Assembly: GCA_021234155.1 (NCBI GenBank)
Contig: JAJEKV010000110.1
Location: 2,514,338-2,578,337, forward strand
DNA length: 64,000 nt
Direction of reading: 5' to 3'
From: Isoetes taiwanensis
Taxonomy: Eukaryota > Streptophyta > Lycopodiopsida > Isoetales > Isoetaceae
A program made the translations under genes and the position numbers. The notes beneath the pieces were generated by a model. It saw only the letters and a program-made list of their open reading frames with translations, was not told where the DNA came from and made no database searches. Shown piece after piece: positions 21,866 through 32,819 of the stretch; the stretch's first letter is position 1; every line of letters begins with the position of its first letter.

Positions 21866-22812
21866 CCACCTTGGCATGTTGAAGCCTAGGTGTCATGTTG
21901 GAGCCGCGTGGGATGTTGGAGCCTAGGTGGCGTGTAACATGTTGGAGCATGCGTGGCATGTTTGAGCCACCTTAGCATGTTGGAGCCCACATGGCATGTT
22001 GGAGTCCACGTGGCATGTTTGAGCCACCTTGGCATGTTGGAGCCTAGGTGGCATGTTGGAGCCAACTTGGCATGTTTGAACCACTGCTGTGATGCACGAG
22101 CCACCTTGGCATGTTGGAGCATAGGTGGCATGTTGAGCCCAAGTGGCATGTTTAAAAGGTGGCATGTTGGAGTCTAGGTGGCATGTTGAGCCCATGTGGC
22201 ATGTTTGAGACACCTTGGCATGTTTGAGCCCACGTGGCATGTTTGAGCCAACGAGGTGGCATGTTGGAGCCCATGTGGAATGTTTGAGCCACTTAGGCAT
22301 GTTGGAGTCTAGGTGGCATGTTGGAGCCCACGTGGCATGTTTGAGACACCTTGGTATGCTTGAGCCTAGGTGGCATGTTTGAGCCACCTTGGCATGTTGG
22401 ACCCTAGGTGGCATGTTTGAGCCACCTCGTCATGTTGGAGCCCACATGGAATGTTTGAGCCAACTAAGTGGCATGTTGCAGCCCATGTGGCATGTTTGAG
22501 CCACCTTGGCATGTTGGAGCCTAGGTGGCATGTTTGAGCCACCTTGGAATGTTGGAGTCTAGGTGGCATGTTGGAGCCAGCGTGGCATTTTGAAGCCTAG
22601 GTGGCATGCTTGAGCCACCTTGGCATGTTTGACCCTATGTGGCATGTTGGAGCCTAGGTGGCATGTTTCAGCCACCTTGGCATGTGGAGCCTAAGTGGCA
22701 TGGTAGAGCCCACGTGGCATGTGCGAACCACCTTGGCATGTTGGAGCCCGCATGGCATGTTAGATCCTGCATGGCATGTTAGAGCCCACATGACATGCTG
22801 GAGCCAAACAGC
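21850..22812 (+). repeat. 19-bp minisatellite, block VII (direct)
   Basis: Array in the same orientation as blocks I and III. It decays after about 22700 and closes with GATCCTAGGGGCACAACG, a spacer motif of block II. Confidence 0.92.
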
Positions 22813-23237
22813 TGGCATGAATCATGATGGATCCTAGGGGCACAACGTTTGAACCATAAAAATGAACATATGAATTAAACCATTAAAAAAATATTTCATA
22901 TAACCAAGATGGACGACTAAGATCTTGATCCCCATCCTATTATATTATTGGCCCTTAGAACGACGGCTGTGATTCACGATGATATCAACGGCCAGGATAT
23001 TGATCCGGGTCCTCTCCTTTCATTGGCTCTAGCAGGCCTGGGATTAATGGCCCTGTATTTTTTCATTTCCCTCCATTATGGCGATGGTGGGGCTTCTTTG
23101 CGCCCTGTATTTTTTCATTCCCTCCCTTAGCTATGACGATGCCGGAGCTCCTTCCGGTTATGGCTTGCAGCTTCCAGTTATGGTTCCGGTTATGGTTTGT
23201 TATGGTGAGGAGGAGCAGAGGTTATGATCCTGCTGCC
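22813..23237. other. Unassigned spacer
   Basis: Contains a trace of the block II A-rich spacer (22838-22900) and then unique sequence with a short duplication of CCCTGTATTTTTTCATT (about 23052 and 23102). No gene is supported. Confidence 0.45.
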
Positions 23238-23410
23238 GTAGCAGCATCTCGGCCAGATCCGGCATTTTTCTGTAGCAGATCTTTCTTTCAGCATCTTTCG
23301 GCCAAATCCATAGCAGCATCTCGGCCAGATCCGGCATCGTTCTGTAGCAGATCTTTCTTTCAGCATCTTTCGGCCAGATCCGTAGCAGCATCTCGGCCAG
23401 ATCCGTAGTA
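23238..23410 (+). repeat. ~72-bp tandem repeat, 2.4 copies
   Basis: GTAGCAGCATCTCGGCCAGA starts near 23238, 23309 and 23382. The intervening sequence (TTCTGTAGCAGATCTTTCTT, CAGCATCTTTCGGCC) is also repeated with few changes, so this is a recent tandem duplication. The frame through it is periodic and short. Confidence 0.85.
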
Positions 23411-24130
23411 GGCGCTTTTGTAGGTTACATGCAAAGCAAGGGAGAAATAATCAGGTCTGCTTTTGTTTGAACTCTATTTGCTGCTTTCTACTTCGGTGAA
23501 ATGAAAGCTGCTATTTTGTTTCTCAAATTTCTCTTTTTTCTTCATATTTTGCTTTCCCAGATTTTCTCTTTTAGGGACCGTTCTATTATCTCGGTGAGTT
23601 AGGGTTTGAAGCGGCTAGGCGCAGCTGATTAGCCTGCAAAGAACACATGAGGTCCACTCAAGCTTTTCATCTTCTTTGATTTTTTTTCCAGATAAATCAC
23701 AGCATGACTCATTTCTTTGATTTTTCTGCAGATAGGAATTGCTGCTGGTGCTTGTGTTTTTGCCTTGACTTGATGATATGCTGCTTTCCTACCAAAGCAG
23801 TAGTTTTTCTCCCTTCAAAACCTTCACTATTTGTACATGCATCTTATTTCCAGTTTATGGCATCTTATTTTGTTGATCTGGCGGTTAAGCTATGATATGA
23901 TTAATGGAAATAAAATCATTCATTTCTTCAACTTCAGTTGTACAGTTTATGGTTTATTGTCTAAATTTTGTGTGTTCATTTTTTCCATCCAATCTCATGG
24001 TTGTAATGACACATTTATTTGCTGACAATGATCTATCAATCAAAAGATAAAACAAAAGATAAAATAAAATAACTTTGATTACAATTAATGATTCAAACCA
24101 AACGACAATAAATTACAATGCCAAACGACA
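23411..24130. other. Unassigned sequence
   Basis: T-rich plus-strand sequence with exon-like pieces too short to identify. A small duplication (CCAAACGACAATAAAYTACAAT) lies at 24097-24140. No domain is seen. Confidence 0.35.
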
Positions 24131-24858
24131 ATAAACTACAATATGATCCTATTGTTTTTTAATTGTGGTATATATTAGTTTTTTATTTGAATGTATGCCA
24201 CGTGCCAATATATGATTAGTTAGAAGTTATATTAGAAACAACACCTTGTTTTTTCTATATGTGCTAATAATGTTTTTATTTGAAAAAGTAAGCCACGTGT
24301 CGATACTTAATTAGTTAAAATACCATTTTATTATTTATAAAATATGCCACGCGTCAATATTTCATTAGTTAAAGGCAATTGAAAACAACACCTTGTTTTT
24401 TCTATATGTTATTATAATAATTTTTTACATGTCCGTAATTTAGAAAAACAATACTTAATAGCATAAAAAACAACATCAAGATTTCAAAAACACACGTGGT
24501 ACTTTGTTAAATAACATGTAACTATTTTTAAAAACAATCTTACTTTCATGTTGTAATTTAGCTTTCCACATATGGTAATATGAAGACCTACATATGTAAT
24601 TTTGAAGATAAACAACGCATGGTTCTATTAAAAACAACAGTGAATGAAAAAAAAAAACACACGTTGATAAAAAATCACAAAAACCATGTCAATTTTTTCT
24701 ACGCGTGGATTTTTCTGCCAAAAAACCACTGTCTCTTTGTGCAAATCCGGATAAACAGGCCACGTGGACTTTTGGGGCCATTTTGGTGTTGTTTTTGGCA
24801 TAAAACAACACTTCCGTACAACTAAAAAACAACTGTGGACCAAAATTCGGGGTCAGAA
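24131..24858. repeat. AT-rich subterminal repeats and right end of the possible outer element
   Basis: Three diverged units near 24170-24410 carry GCCACGTGYCRATAT, TTAGTTA and AACACCTTGTTTTTTCTATA. The part from 24420 has the AAAAACAACA and ACGTGGA words seen at 4936-5560. The final 24830-24856 pairs as an inverted repeat with 4714-4740 (23 of 27). It may close a roughly 20-kb outer element; the exact end is uncertain. Confidence 0.5.
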
Positions 24859-25054
24859 GCAAAAGCAACAAGACATTGTTGCCTGCATGAACACAGTATC
24901 ACAACTTGCTATTCAAGCATAATAAGCTATATCTGTATGAACTGGAGATTTGTGAATTCTAGCTCTCCTATAAATTTACTGTGAAGATGAATGTTGTATG
25001 TCACTTATGTGAAAATACCTATATGGCCGCAAAAGAAAGTAAGCAATGTGCCTT

Positions 25055-25165
25055 GCATGGTGTTAAGTACTAAAGGGACTCAACATGCATGCATTGCATG
25101 GTATGCATGCACACAGTGTTAAGTACTAAAGGGACTCAACATGCAGGCATTGCATGGTATGCATG
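25055..25165 (+). repeat. ~57-bp tandem duplication
   Basis: GTGTTAAGTACTAAAGGGAC and the following CATGCATTGCATGGTATGCATGCA stretch (with small changes) occur twice in a row. They are embedded in GCATGC-rich sequence. No coding role is apparent. The surrounding 24859-25399 holds nothing else I can assign. Confidence 0.75.
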
Positions 25166-25399
25166 CAATGCATACACGCGTGCATGCCAAAACTATAGGT
25201 TGGGAGTGCAAGCTAACAAGAAATACAACATGCACTCTATAAATACTGTTGGCATACCCTCACCCAAATACAACAATAGAATCATATGCAAACCATAGCA
25301 AAATGGCCATATAATTATAGATTTTGCACAATGAACCATTTTTTGTGACATTTGAATAATAAACTGCTTCTTATCAAAACTTTAGGCCACCTTTATGGT

Positions 25400-25990
25400 T
25401 TCGTCATACAGGATATAACGCACAACTGCTTTTAGAATGAGCAAATGCGTTGCCTGCAGTATGCCAGTGCTGAGATCATTAACACCACCAACATATGCGT
25501 CAATCTGCATCACAACAAGTTTTGAGTCATTTATACATTGTCCAATTGAAGGTCTTAGAAGTCATTAGTCTGTGCATACTTCTAAGCGATGGCGGTAAAT
25601 CTGAACCACATGCTTAGAGAAGGCCATTCTTGTTAAAATGCCACACCTATTAAAAACCATTGCAAAGATACCTTTCCAAATGCTACTGAAGATGGCATGA
25701 AAGCAGCATTATTCACACGATAATCAACACAGACATGCATATACACATGCATGCAGCACGTATCTAAAAGGCCTCCATCCGGGCTCAAAACTACCCCATT
25801 GACTTGAATAGCAGGGTCCTTTAACAAGGCAACCTAGAATTAACAGACTAACTAATAAGGACTGCCACTTAAACTGAGATTATTCAACATAGCAAAACAA
25901 TAGACCAAGAAAGAGAAGATATTACCTGCAGAGGCATAGAACATGATGAAATGTCCCAAACTTTAAAGGTCCGCTGAGCCCTAGCCTATA
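25400..25990 (-). pseudogene. TOPLESS/TPR co-repressor gene fragment (WD40 region)
   Basis: Minus-strand exon pieces follow the order of the WD40 part of plant TOPLESS-related proteins, transcriptional co-repressors of the Groucho/TUP1 type. In order they are: RTFKVWDISSCSMPLQ (about 25980-25926, ending at a GT donor); VALLKDPAIQVNGVVLSPDG (from 25833 after an AG acceptor); AFSKHVVQIY (about 25625-25594); IDAYVGGVND (about 25508-25478); and a decayed end with DETIKV near 25405. Introns are kept, so this is a DNA copy, not a retrocopy. Stops, a shifted frame in the last part and missing N- and C-terminal regions make it non-functional. Confidence 0.82.
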
Positions 25991-26885
25991 AAATCCCGGG
26001 AATGTCACATAGTTTAAGGCGTATATACCATGTGAGGGAAAGGGGTGGGTTTTTTTTTTACCCTAAACCGTATGTATACATACGGATAGAGGCTTGGCTA
26101 GGGGGTTTTCTGGGGGGAATCTAGTGTAATATGTATATGGGAAGGGGCATTTAGAAGGTTGGACAAGGCGTATACGGAGGGTTTTTTGCTGACCCCATTA
26201 ACGCACGTGGCGTATCCCTTTTATAGTAGGTGAAACCCCCGGGTATAAAATAAGTAGAATGGTTTTGCTATTCATCTCTAGAAATAGATAAACTCAGGCT
26301 AACTCAAACGCAAAGGTGTCACGTTGACAAGTAGTATAAAAATGTTTGCAAACTCAAAAAATGAAGATATAAGATGCTTTATTTACCTTGAGAAAACTTA
26401 TTCATCTTTCACATAGCCGATAATACAGTCACATGCCTCTTATTTAAAAAGTTGAAACCACCTCTTTTTGTCAATGGATGCCAAAGATGAGCCGCCAAAC
26501 TTTATACCACATGTTAACTACTATTGTCCATACCTCCGGAAGCTGCATCTAAAACTCCAAGGACTTTTAAAATGTATTTCAGGCAGCCAGCAACCCATCT
26601 GAGCCCTCAAACGTATTCATAATGCTGTCCTTGCACATAAACCCTTGCAGAAACTGAGAAAATACAGGCAACTCCGGTGCCAAAACGTGGGAGTGAGCTT
26701 ATGGATATATACATCAAAAGTTTGAAAAAATTCCTTCTCCGCCCATGCATATATATTATAAGGAATACAAATGTGAACCCCCCTTGCTAGCAATTTTGGT
26801 TGAAGAACTCACCTCAGTGGACTTTGCAATTGAACTGCTGCAATTACTGAGCCCCCAGTAGTCATTATCTCTGTTTGTCTAGTAT
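25991..26885. other. Unassigned region
   Basis: 25991-26250 is odd in composition (GGGGTTTT runs, CGTATAC words) and is loosely bounded by CCCGGG motifs at about 25997 and 26239, perhaps a small degraded transposon. 26260-26885 holds no domain I can name. It could contain further decayed introns of the TOPLESS-like copy. Confidence 0.35.
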
Positions 26886-27046
26886 CATCATTACTGCAAA
26901 GGTTTTTCCCTTGAAAACCTTTCGAGGCAGGGGTTTTTTAATCCTAGTAGTAATGATTGTACTAGCCCATTGTATGGGTCCCATGACCTACTGGTCTCCG
27001 TGGACGTTAAAAAAACTATTCTATTCTATTCTATTCCTTCATTGCC
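26886..27046 (+). mobile_element. LINE 3' UTR with (TTCTA)n tail, 160 bp
   Basis: Very short 3' fragment of the same LINE family as 4020-4683. It keeps the hairpin block (AAGGTTTTTCCC, GAAAACCTTT, GGGGTTTTTTAATCC), the phrase GGTCTCCGTGGACG and a terminal TATTCTATTCTATTC run. It contains no coding sequence. It interrupts the copia-related sequence to its right. Confidence 0.85.
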
Positions 27047-27230
27047 TTTGCTTTTCTTCTTTGAACATCTAAACTATCAGTAGACTGTTCACCTGGCTCA
27101 ATTATGCTCCATAATTTTTCATATACTAGTCCTTCTTTGATATTCTGCTTCGATCTAGAATCCCTTCTTGCTTTTAAACACTTCCATAGAGTTCAATAAT
27201 GTTGCTCCAAAATGGGTTGACATTTTGATG
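27047..27230 (-). pseudogene. Ty1/copia gag-like remnant
   Basis: On the minus strand, next to the primer-binding site, a frame of about 45 residues includes LVYEKLWSIIEPGEQSTDSL and then KAKAM. This resembles the N-terminal gag segment of plant copia elements. It is cut off by the LINE tail at 27046. The call rests on position behind the primer site plus this short similarity. Confidence 0.5.
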
Positions 27231-27241
27231 TTCTGATACCA
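27231..27241 (-). promoter_or_regulatory. tRNA-Met primer-binding site (copia)
   Basis: The minus strand reads TGGTATCAGAA, complementary to the 3' end of plant initiator tRNA-Met, one base after a putative LTR end (27243). This is the standard reverse-transcription start of most plant LTR retrotransposons. Confidence 0.85.
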
Positions 27242-27242
27242 T

Positions 27243-27823
27243 TGTTAGGAAATCCTCTTAGAAATATCTAGCACCTAGTGACTTGTTATACAATGCTGCC
27301 AATCATGTTTATATCGCATATGAATTTATATTTCAATGGTTCGATGAACATTATTTGCAGTAAGGCCAAACGAATAGTGATCAGATGAGAAGTTTCTGAT
27401 GTTCGCTTTCAAAAAACAGTTCGATGTGCAATATGTTTAACCTGTATCTTGATTCATTCGATAGTCCAGACCTCCTGCTATTTTCTGATCCAGATACATT
27501 CTATTCTTATCCTCCTCTCTAATTCGACCTTCTATTTGTAGATACTAGCTAACCTAAAAGGTTTTTGATTCATTATCTCAGTGCCTAGGTTATCATTACA
27601 TCTACTTAAAACTTTTCACACTAGGCTCTAGGTTAAAACATGACCATTAACTTAGAGGATATTTCAACAACCTATTTGATCCATTCAAATGTCATCCCTT
27701 CCAGATTTAATGCCTTGCTGCTTTGCATAATTTATGTATACAAACCTCTTCAAATTTGTATGCATTTACCTAATGCAGACCTCTGACATTCCACGCTACA
27801 ACCAGGCCTCCAGATTAGATCAA
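27243..27823 (-). mobile_element. Copia 5' LTR (minus strand), right boundary uncertain
   Basis: Read on the minus strand the LTR ends in CCTAACA at 27243 (plus strand TGTTAGG), one base before the primer site. Its other end is not resolved; it must lie before the Helitron-like start at 27824. No coding content. Confidence 0.55.
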
Positions 27824-28739
27824 TCTTGTTAATTTGAAAATTTCAGGTTTGATCAAAAACTTTTTTGGAATTTTTTTTAACTCGATTTCCTATGATTTTG
27901 TGGGTTTTGGCAGCCGGTAAAAATTTCGGCTATCCAAAAATCGAAAAAAGTTTTTCTTGGTTTATTTTCCCCCTTTCCAAAAATTGGGAAGAAGATTTCT
28001 ACGAAGAAAATCAGATTCGTGATGTTGGCCGGATTTAGGAAGTTTTTGTGTTGAACCGCTGCATGGATGCATCCGCTTGGTCGGTCAGATCGCTAATACT
28101 CTTGGCATTTAGAGGTCAGATTAGGGCTTAGTTAGGGCTTAGATACGTTAGTTCCTGAGGTATCCACCATGCTTGCGACCGCATCAATGGACAGGGGCCA
28201 TTGGAAGACCTACTGGAAGCCGTTAGAAGATAAGCTCAAGCATAATGATTGATGTGAGATGGTTGCCTCTATATTCCAAAGAGTTTATCATTGTTGTTTA
28301 TTCTAATTGTTTCTCTGCATGTGTGCTATTTCTTAAGAATATTTGATTGGACCTCGGCATCTGTGATGTTCCACATATTTATACGTCTTTTTAAGTATAA
28401 ATACATGACACGTCACTATGAATAATTAAGGGCACATTAATTATTCATAAGCTAAGGTTAGCTATGTTAATTATTAATTATCCTATTGTTTAAATTTGGT
28501 TTTTCCGGGCTTCCAAAAACTTTTTGTAATTTTTTTTAAGGTTTATTTTCTAAGGTTTCAGGGCTTTTAGTCCCCGGGAAAAAATTTAGGCATTCCAAAA
28601 ATCGGGGTTGTGGGTTTTCCTACGAAATTTGGATTTTGGGTCGATCGTCCCCAGTTGGCGGATTCCCCGGCATGTAGGCCACAGATGATCCTTCCAGATA
28701 TTCATTTAATTTTTGGCGGCGATGATTATAGGAGTTTCA

Positions 28740-29760
28740 AGTAGAGAGTTTTGTTTAATGTGATGTTTGCAAGGGATTTCCGGCGTTCCCATCAGCGCCG
28801 TGGATTTGTTCTTACCAGATTCGTCATGTGAAAGGACCAGTTTTTCCATCATACTAAAGGATAGCATCCTTGGGCTTCTTAACGATTCTCTATTGTTTGA
28901 CAAGTTTCAGGTATTGTACAGATTTTTTCTTCAAGAACTATGTTGGGAAGTCTTCCTAATCATGGAAGGACATGAGATTTCTTGCTTAGAACATATTCTC
29001 GGTGTGCAAGCTATTTTGTGTCTGTTTTGTTTATGTTTTTATTTTTATTCTTACAGGTTCAGTTCATGTGGATGCAGAGCTTTAATACCAACGCTTCACC
29101 ACGGTATCCATCATCTGGGCTATGATTCTAATACATCTAACATTCCATCTCTTTAAATCTTTATCTAACCCTCTCATGATGGCAGAGAGCTTGCATTTGG
29201 ATCATTTGACCATAAGTATAGAAAGTTCAATCCGTAATTGATTATGACAGTGAAACCTTTTTCTAGATTTTGCTATTGATTTAAATATGTTTGATGAGAT
29301 GAGAATGTGGCTTACTGAGCAGGGAATCAATGTCGATAATGGATTAATTTTTGCATTTTTTTTGCAGATTATTACATCCAATAATGTTTATGTGGATTCT
29401 TCCATTATATATAAGGAGCAGCCAAACATCATAATTCTGATGTGTTTTACTTTTATGGTAAATCTCCTTATCTTACTTGAATAGATTTTAAGTTTGTTGC
29501 AAGCGGCATGGGTCTGGGTTGAGAGTGTAACATTGAGTATTGCTAGAATTTGTTTGGTTGTTTTGAACAGATGTGCACAGATATCCATAGTTGCTACTGC
29601 CTTTTCAGGCAGCTCAACATCCCAAATGTTTGGTATAGGTGAGTTCGCTATTGCGGATCCAAGTTTTTCTTATGGGTGTGCACAAAGTCTAGAGGAAGAC
29701 GAACCTCTTAGGAAGCTTAACTTGCTGAAATCTCTCACAGATGCCAAATAGCATGATAGC
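28740..29760 (+). pseudogene. Captured exon-like pieces, left part of Helitron E
   Basis: Pieces include a frame at 28767-28911 ending at a GT donor (GACAAGTTTCAG/GTATTG) and a frame at about 29570-29750 containing SLEEDEPLRKLNLLKSL. They do not join into one open frame, and I do not recognise the family. Intron-like T-rich gaps between them and their position inside a Helitron argue for captured host DNA. Confidence 0.4.
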
Positions 29761-30112
29761 CATTTCAGCTGTAGCAATGCTCAACTTGGCCGATCCACCA
29801 GAAAGCTAAAGATATGGCAGCTGGAAGAGCAGGCCCGCTTTTGTGCACCCGCTTTTCTTCTTCTAATCCCCTTCCCAATTCCAACTCTGATGCATTGCCA
29901 TCCCTCCACAGATCCGCCATGGCTCAGCCCACCCCCCCTCTAGCCCCTTTAGTTCTGTCTGCTAGAAATGTTTGCTCCTCTGTATTCAATCCACAGGGCA
30001 GAGTAGATTTTCCTCCAATGGAAAACGAAGATGGTGCGTTCTTTATCTTGAATTCACTTCCTTTTGCTTTTTGTTTTACAGCCTAAAAATCTTGCTTTTT
30101 CTGTCTTTGCAG

Positions 30113-31676
30113 AATTTCCAGACATTGGCCCTGCTCCTTCCCCAACCAAAGGGCGCATCAACATTGTTGTTACTAAGGAACAAATCAGGCAATTATATCT
30201 GACAACTGCTCATTCTGTGCTCAGAAAGTATGTCCACCAAATAGGTAAGAATTTAAACAAATTTTTTAACAAATTTGCAGTAGCACTCGCTCACAAAAAT
30301 TGTTTATGTTTTGGATGTATGCTGACCCATTCCCTGCTTTCTCATGCAAATTTTTCACATGATCTATTATTACAGTCATTGCTTTCTTCTGCAGATTTAC
30401 TGGAGCATTAGATTTAGAGATATAGCTGTGATTTGTGAGTTGGCTCTATATGGGCTTCGATTTGGCCCCCAGATGGCTATTAAAAAGGTAATTTCTGTCG
30501 GGACTCCTTAGGTTTGCATGGAAGTTTATCTGTGGTTGGTGTTTTTTTTAGGTAAATCTCATATGTATCTCTTTTCATTTTTGTTGTTGCAAAGCATACC
30601 TTCTACATAGAAAGCTCTATCTGTGATAGCTGAATGAATCCATGAAACTTAAGAAACCACCACAGCCACTTTGTCTAGCTGAAAGATGTCTACCTTTATA
30701 TTGATATATTCTGGGGTGCCATATTTCTTTGCAGATTAACTATTCCTTGCTGGCTATATGCTTCTTTAAGGAGTGTTCTTACTTTGCAATAAGATTTATT
30801 TCTTATCTTCACCTATTTCAACGAACTCACATGGCAACAAAGCCGTGATGTAATGGCAAGTGCTAGCCAAGTTGCATATTCAAAGAACTTCGAATCCCAG
30901 CCACGCTTTAGAGCCCGAGGGATGATTATTTAATCTCAAAATGACTTAATCTTGATACCATGTCAACCTGCTGTGGCCTTTATAGAACACATTTCTATGC
31001 TTCTAAGATGCATGTGCATGATGCAGCCAAGTTGGTACCATATACAGACAGTTTGAAGTAATCTTTGCTTTGCTTTGTTCAATTTCTTCGTGGGCAATTT
31101 CATGTAGTTAATATATATGTAATGCATTCTGCTTGGATTTAGGCTATGCTCAGAGTCTATCAAATTTGACTGGACTACAGCCAGCCACATGCACTGGCAT
31201 TACAACCGTGTCTTACTTCTCTATCTGCTTGCAGAACCTCATCTAGCAACAAACCAGGATGCAGCAAGTGCTGGCCAAGTTACATGTTGAAGAACTTCGT
31301 GTGGCAAGCACCAGAGTGACAAGGGACAAGGGACTGAGGGATTTGAGAATCGAAGGTATGAATATTTATCTGGAAATGACTTTGGTTTGATACTATCTCA
31401 GCCTATTATATGCAAGAATGCAGGTTCTGTTATGTATGTTTTTTTGCAGCTTCAAGCTCTTGCCTCATGAAGATGGCAGGATGGAAATAGGACAAACAGA
31501 ATTTAATGTCTACTCGCAGGGCTACCGAGGATGGCAAATTCAAACAGACATAATAGAACAAATAGAATTCGATAGCTATTCACAGAATATCGAGGATGGA
31601 ATGATGACAATTACTTGCAGGCATGTAGTGCGTAATTATGTGCCTTTGCATATTCACACTATGGCACCAGAATTTG
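30113..31676 (+). pseudogene. Captured multi-exon gene fragment in Helitron E
   Basis: Four segments have proper AG/GT borders: 30113-30244 (contains GRINIVVTKEQIRQLYLT), 30395-30487 (RFRDIAVICELALYGLRFG), 31235-31355 (QQVLAKLHVEELRVASTRV) and 31450-31676 (FKLLPHEDGRMEIGQTEF). The exon and intron sizes look like a real plant gene. Joining the first two produces a stop within a few codons, and no start or end is present. It is therefore a decayed or partial copy of an unidentified host gene. Confidence 0.5.
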
Positions 31677-32780
31677 GTAAGCTCTGCATATAAGTCTCCC
31701 AAGTGTATTCTTTCAGAACAATTTATGCTGTAGCCCTTTTAGCTTGATCAGGTAGATTTGTTTAAAGTATTTTGAAGCTCTACAGTTTTGTAATTTTCAT
31801 AGGCATTCTTGAGACCTGTTTTCTCAATTTACTAATTGCTAACTACTATTTACTGCTTTATTTAATTAATGGAAACACAAATGGATGTTTGCCCACCATT
31901 ATAGGACTAAGGGACTAGCTGATGCAATGTTTTGAAACAAACGATCTAGATGTTTGTCCAAACACTGTAAAGCATGAACACACAATGTTTTGTTTGTTCA
32001 TGCATGTATTACTTGCTAAAGAAGAATACTAGCGAGAGGGCACAATTCATTTCTTTCTCAACAAATACAAAGATCTACACCATTATACGATATTGTGCAA
32101 TATTTTGTCATCCACATTGAATAAAAGTGTTATACCAAGTATTCTAAACCCTCGAAGTTTCAAAAATAAATTTCATAGATAGCTCTAGATCTCATTTGCA
32201 TGTGTCCCCAGTGTCACCTTAAATGACTTGGTCCTTCCATGACACAGTGATATTGTTGTCACATCCTCTTTACATGTGATTGCTATAGCTCAAAGGCCAC
32301 TACATTTCACAAATTGATTGTGCACTTTTAGTACAAAGGTCAAGTAACAGAGAATAACAATACAAAATGAACAACAATTTCAATTCGAATCAAATATCAA
32401 CATGACATATATTACTTACAAAACCCCTTAAACAAAAAATATGCCACTCATAACCCACTACAGTATGTCAACCACCCAAGGTCAACCACATCTTACGACT
32501 TTCACCCTATATGAACTACAAAAAAATTATAACAATATCTACCTTAGGTACATTAGGGAGATGTTGAACAAAGCATCAAATCATGTTGTCTGATAAGATA
32601 CATCTTTCATATTTTTTATCTCAAGATCCACTCGGTAGCCCATTGAGGTAAAGTGTGGTCTTCTTTGTTTTTGTAGACCTATAATATATACTTCATAATC
32701 GCAATTGCTCTACATTACCCTCGCCCCCATCAAGGCACATTGTCAACTCCCGCCAACAATAAAACAAACGCCTCTTCAAG
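31677..32780. other. Non-coding right part of Helitron E
   Basis: AT-rich sequence without open frames of note or recognisable repeats. It leads to the Helitron 3' hairpin at about 32792. Confidence 0.5.
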
Positions 32781-32819
32781 TTATTACTAAAGCCCGACAA
32801 CACCGGGCACCATAACTAG

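Larger units (their letters stand above)
28481..32819 (+). mobile_element. Helitron-like element E with captured exon fragments
   Basis: Starts TCCTATTGTTTAAATTTGG after an A (28480). It ends with hairpin GCCCGACAACACCGGGC (about 32792-32808), then CACCATAACTAG at 32819 before a T. Both ends match element 51406-55679: 28 or more bases at the 5' end, about 36 at the 3' end. The interiors are unrelated. It lies in the LTR without a target duplication, as expected for A/T insertion by Helitrons. The interior holds several splice-bounded exon-like pieces and no Rep/helicase. Confidence 0.82.

Noticed and set aside
24147-24180. Another Helitron 5' end (TCCTATTGTTTTTTAATTG) near 24147
   Set aside because: Only about 12 bases match and the downstream subterminal block is absent.
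25997-26245. A MITE bounded by CCCGGG motifs
   Set aside because: Inverted similarity at the ends is too short and no target duplication is visible.
28362-28690. Treating the whole 330-bp block shared by 28362-28690 and 55795-55450 as LTR
   Set aside because: The inner part (from TCCTATTG) recurs without LTR sequence at 27824 and ends in Helitron termini, so it splits into LTR start plus Helitron 5' region.
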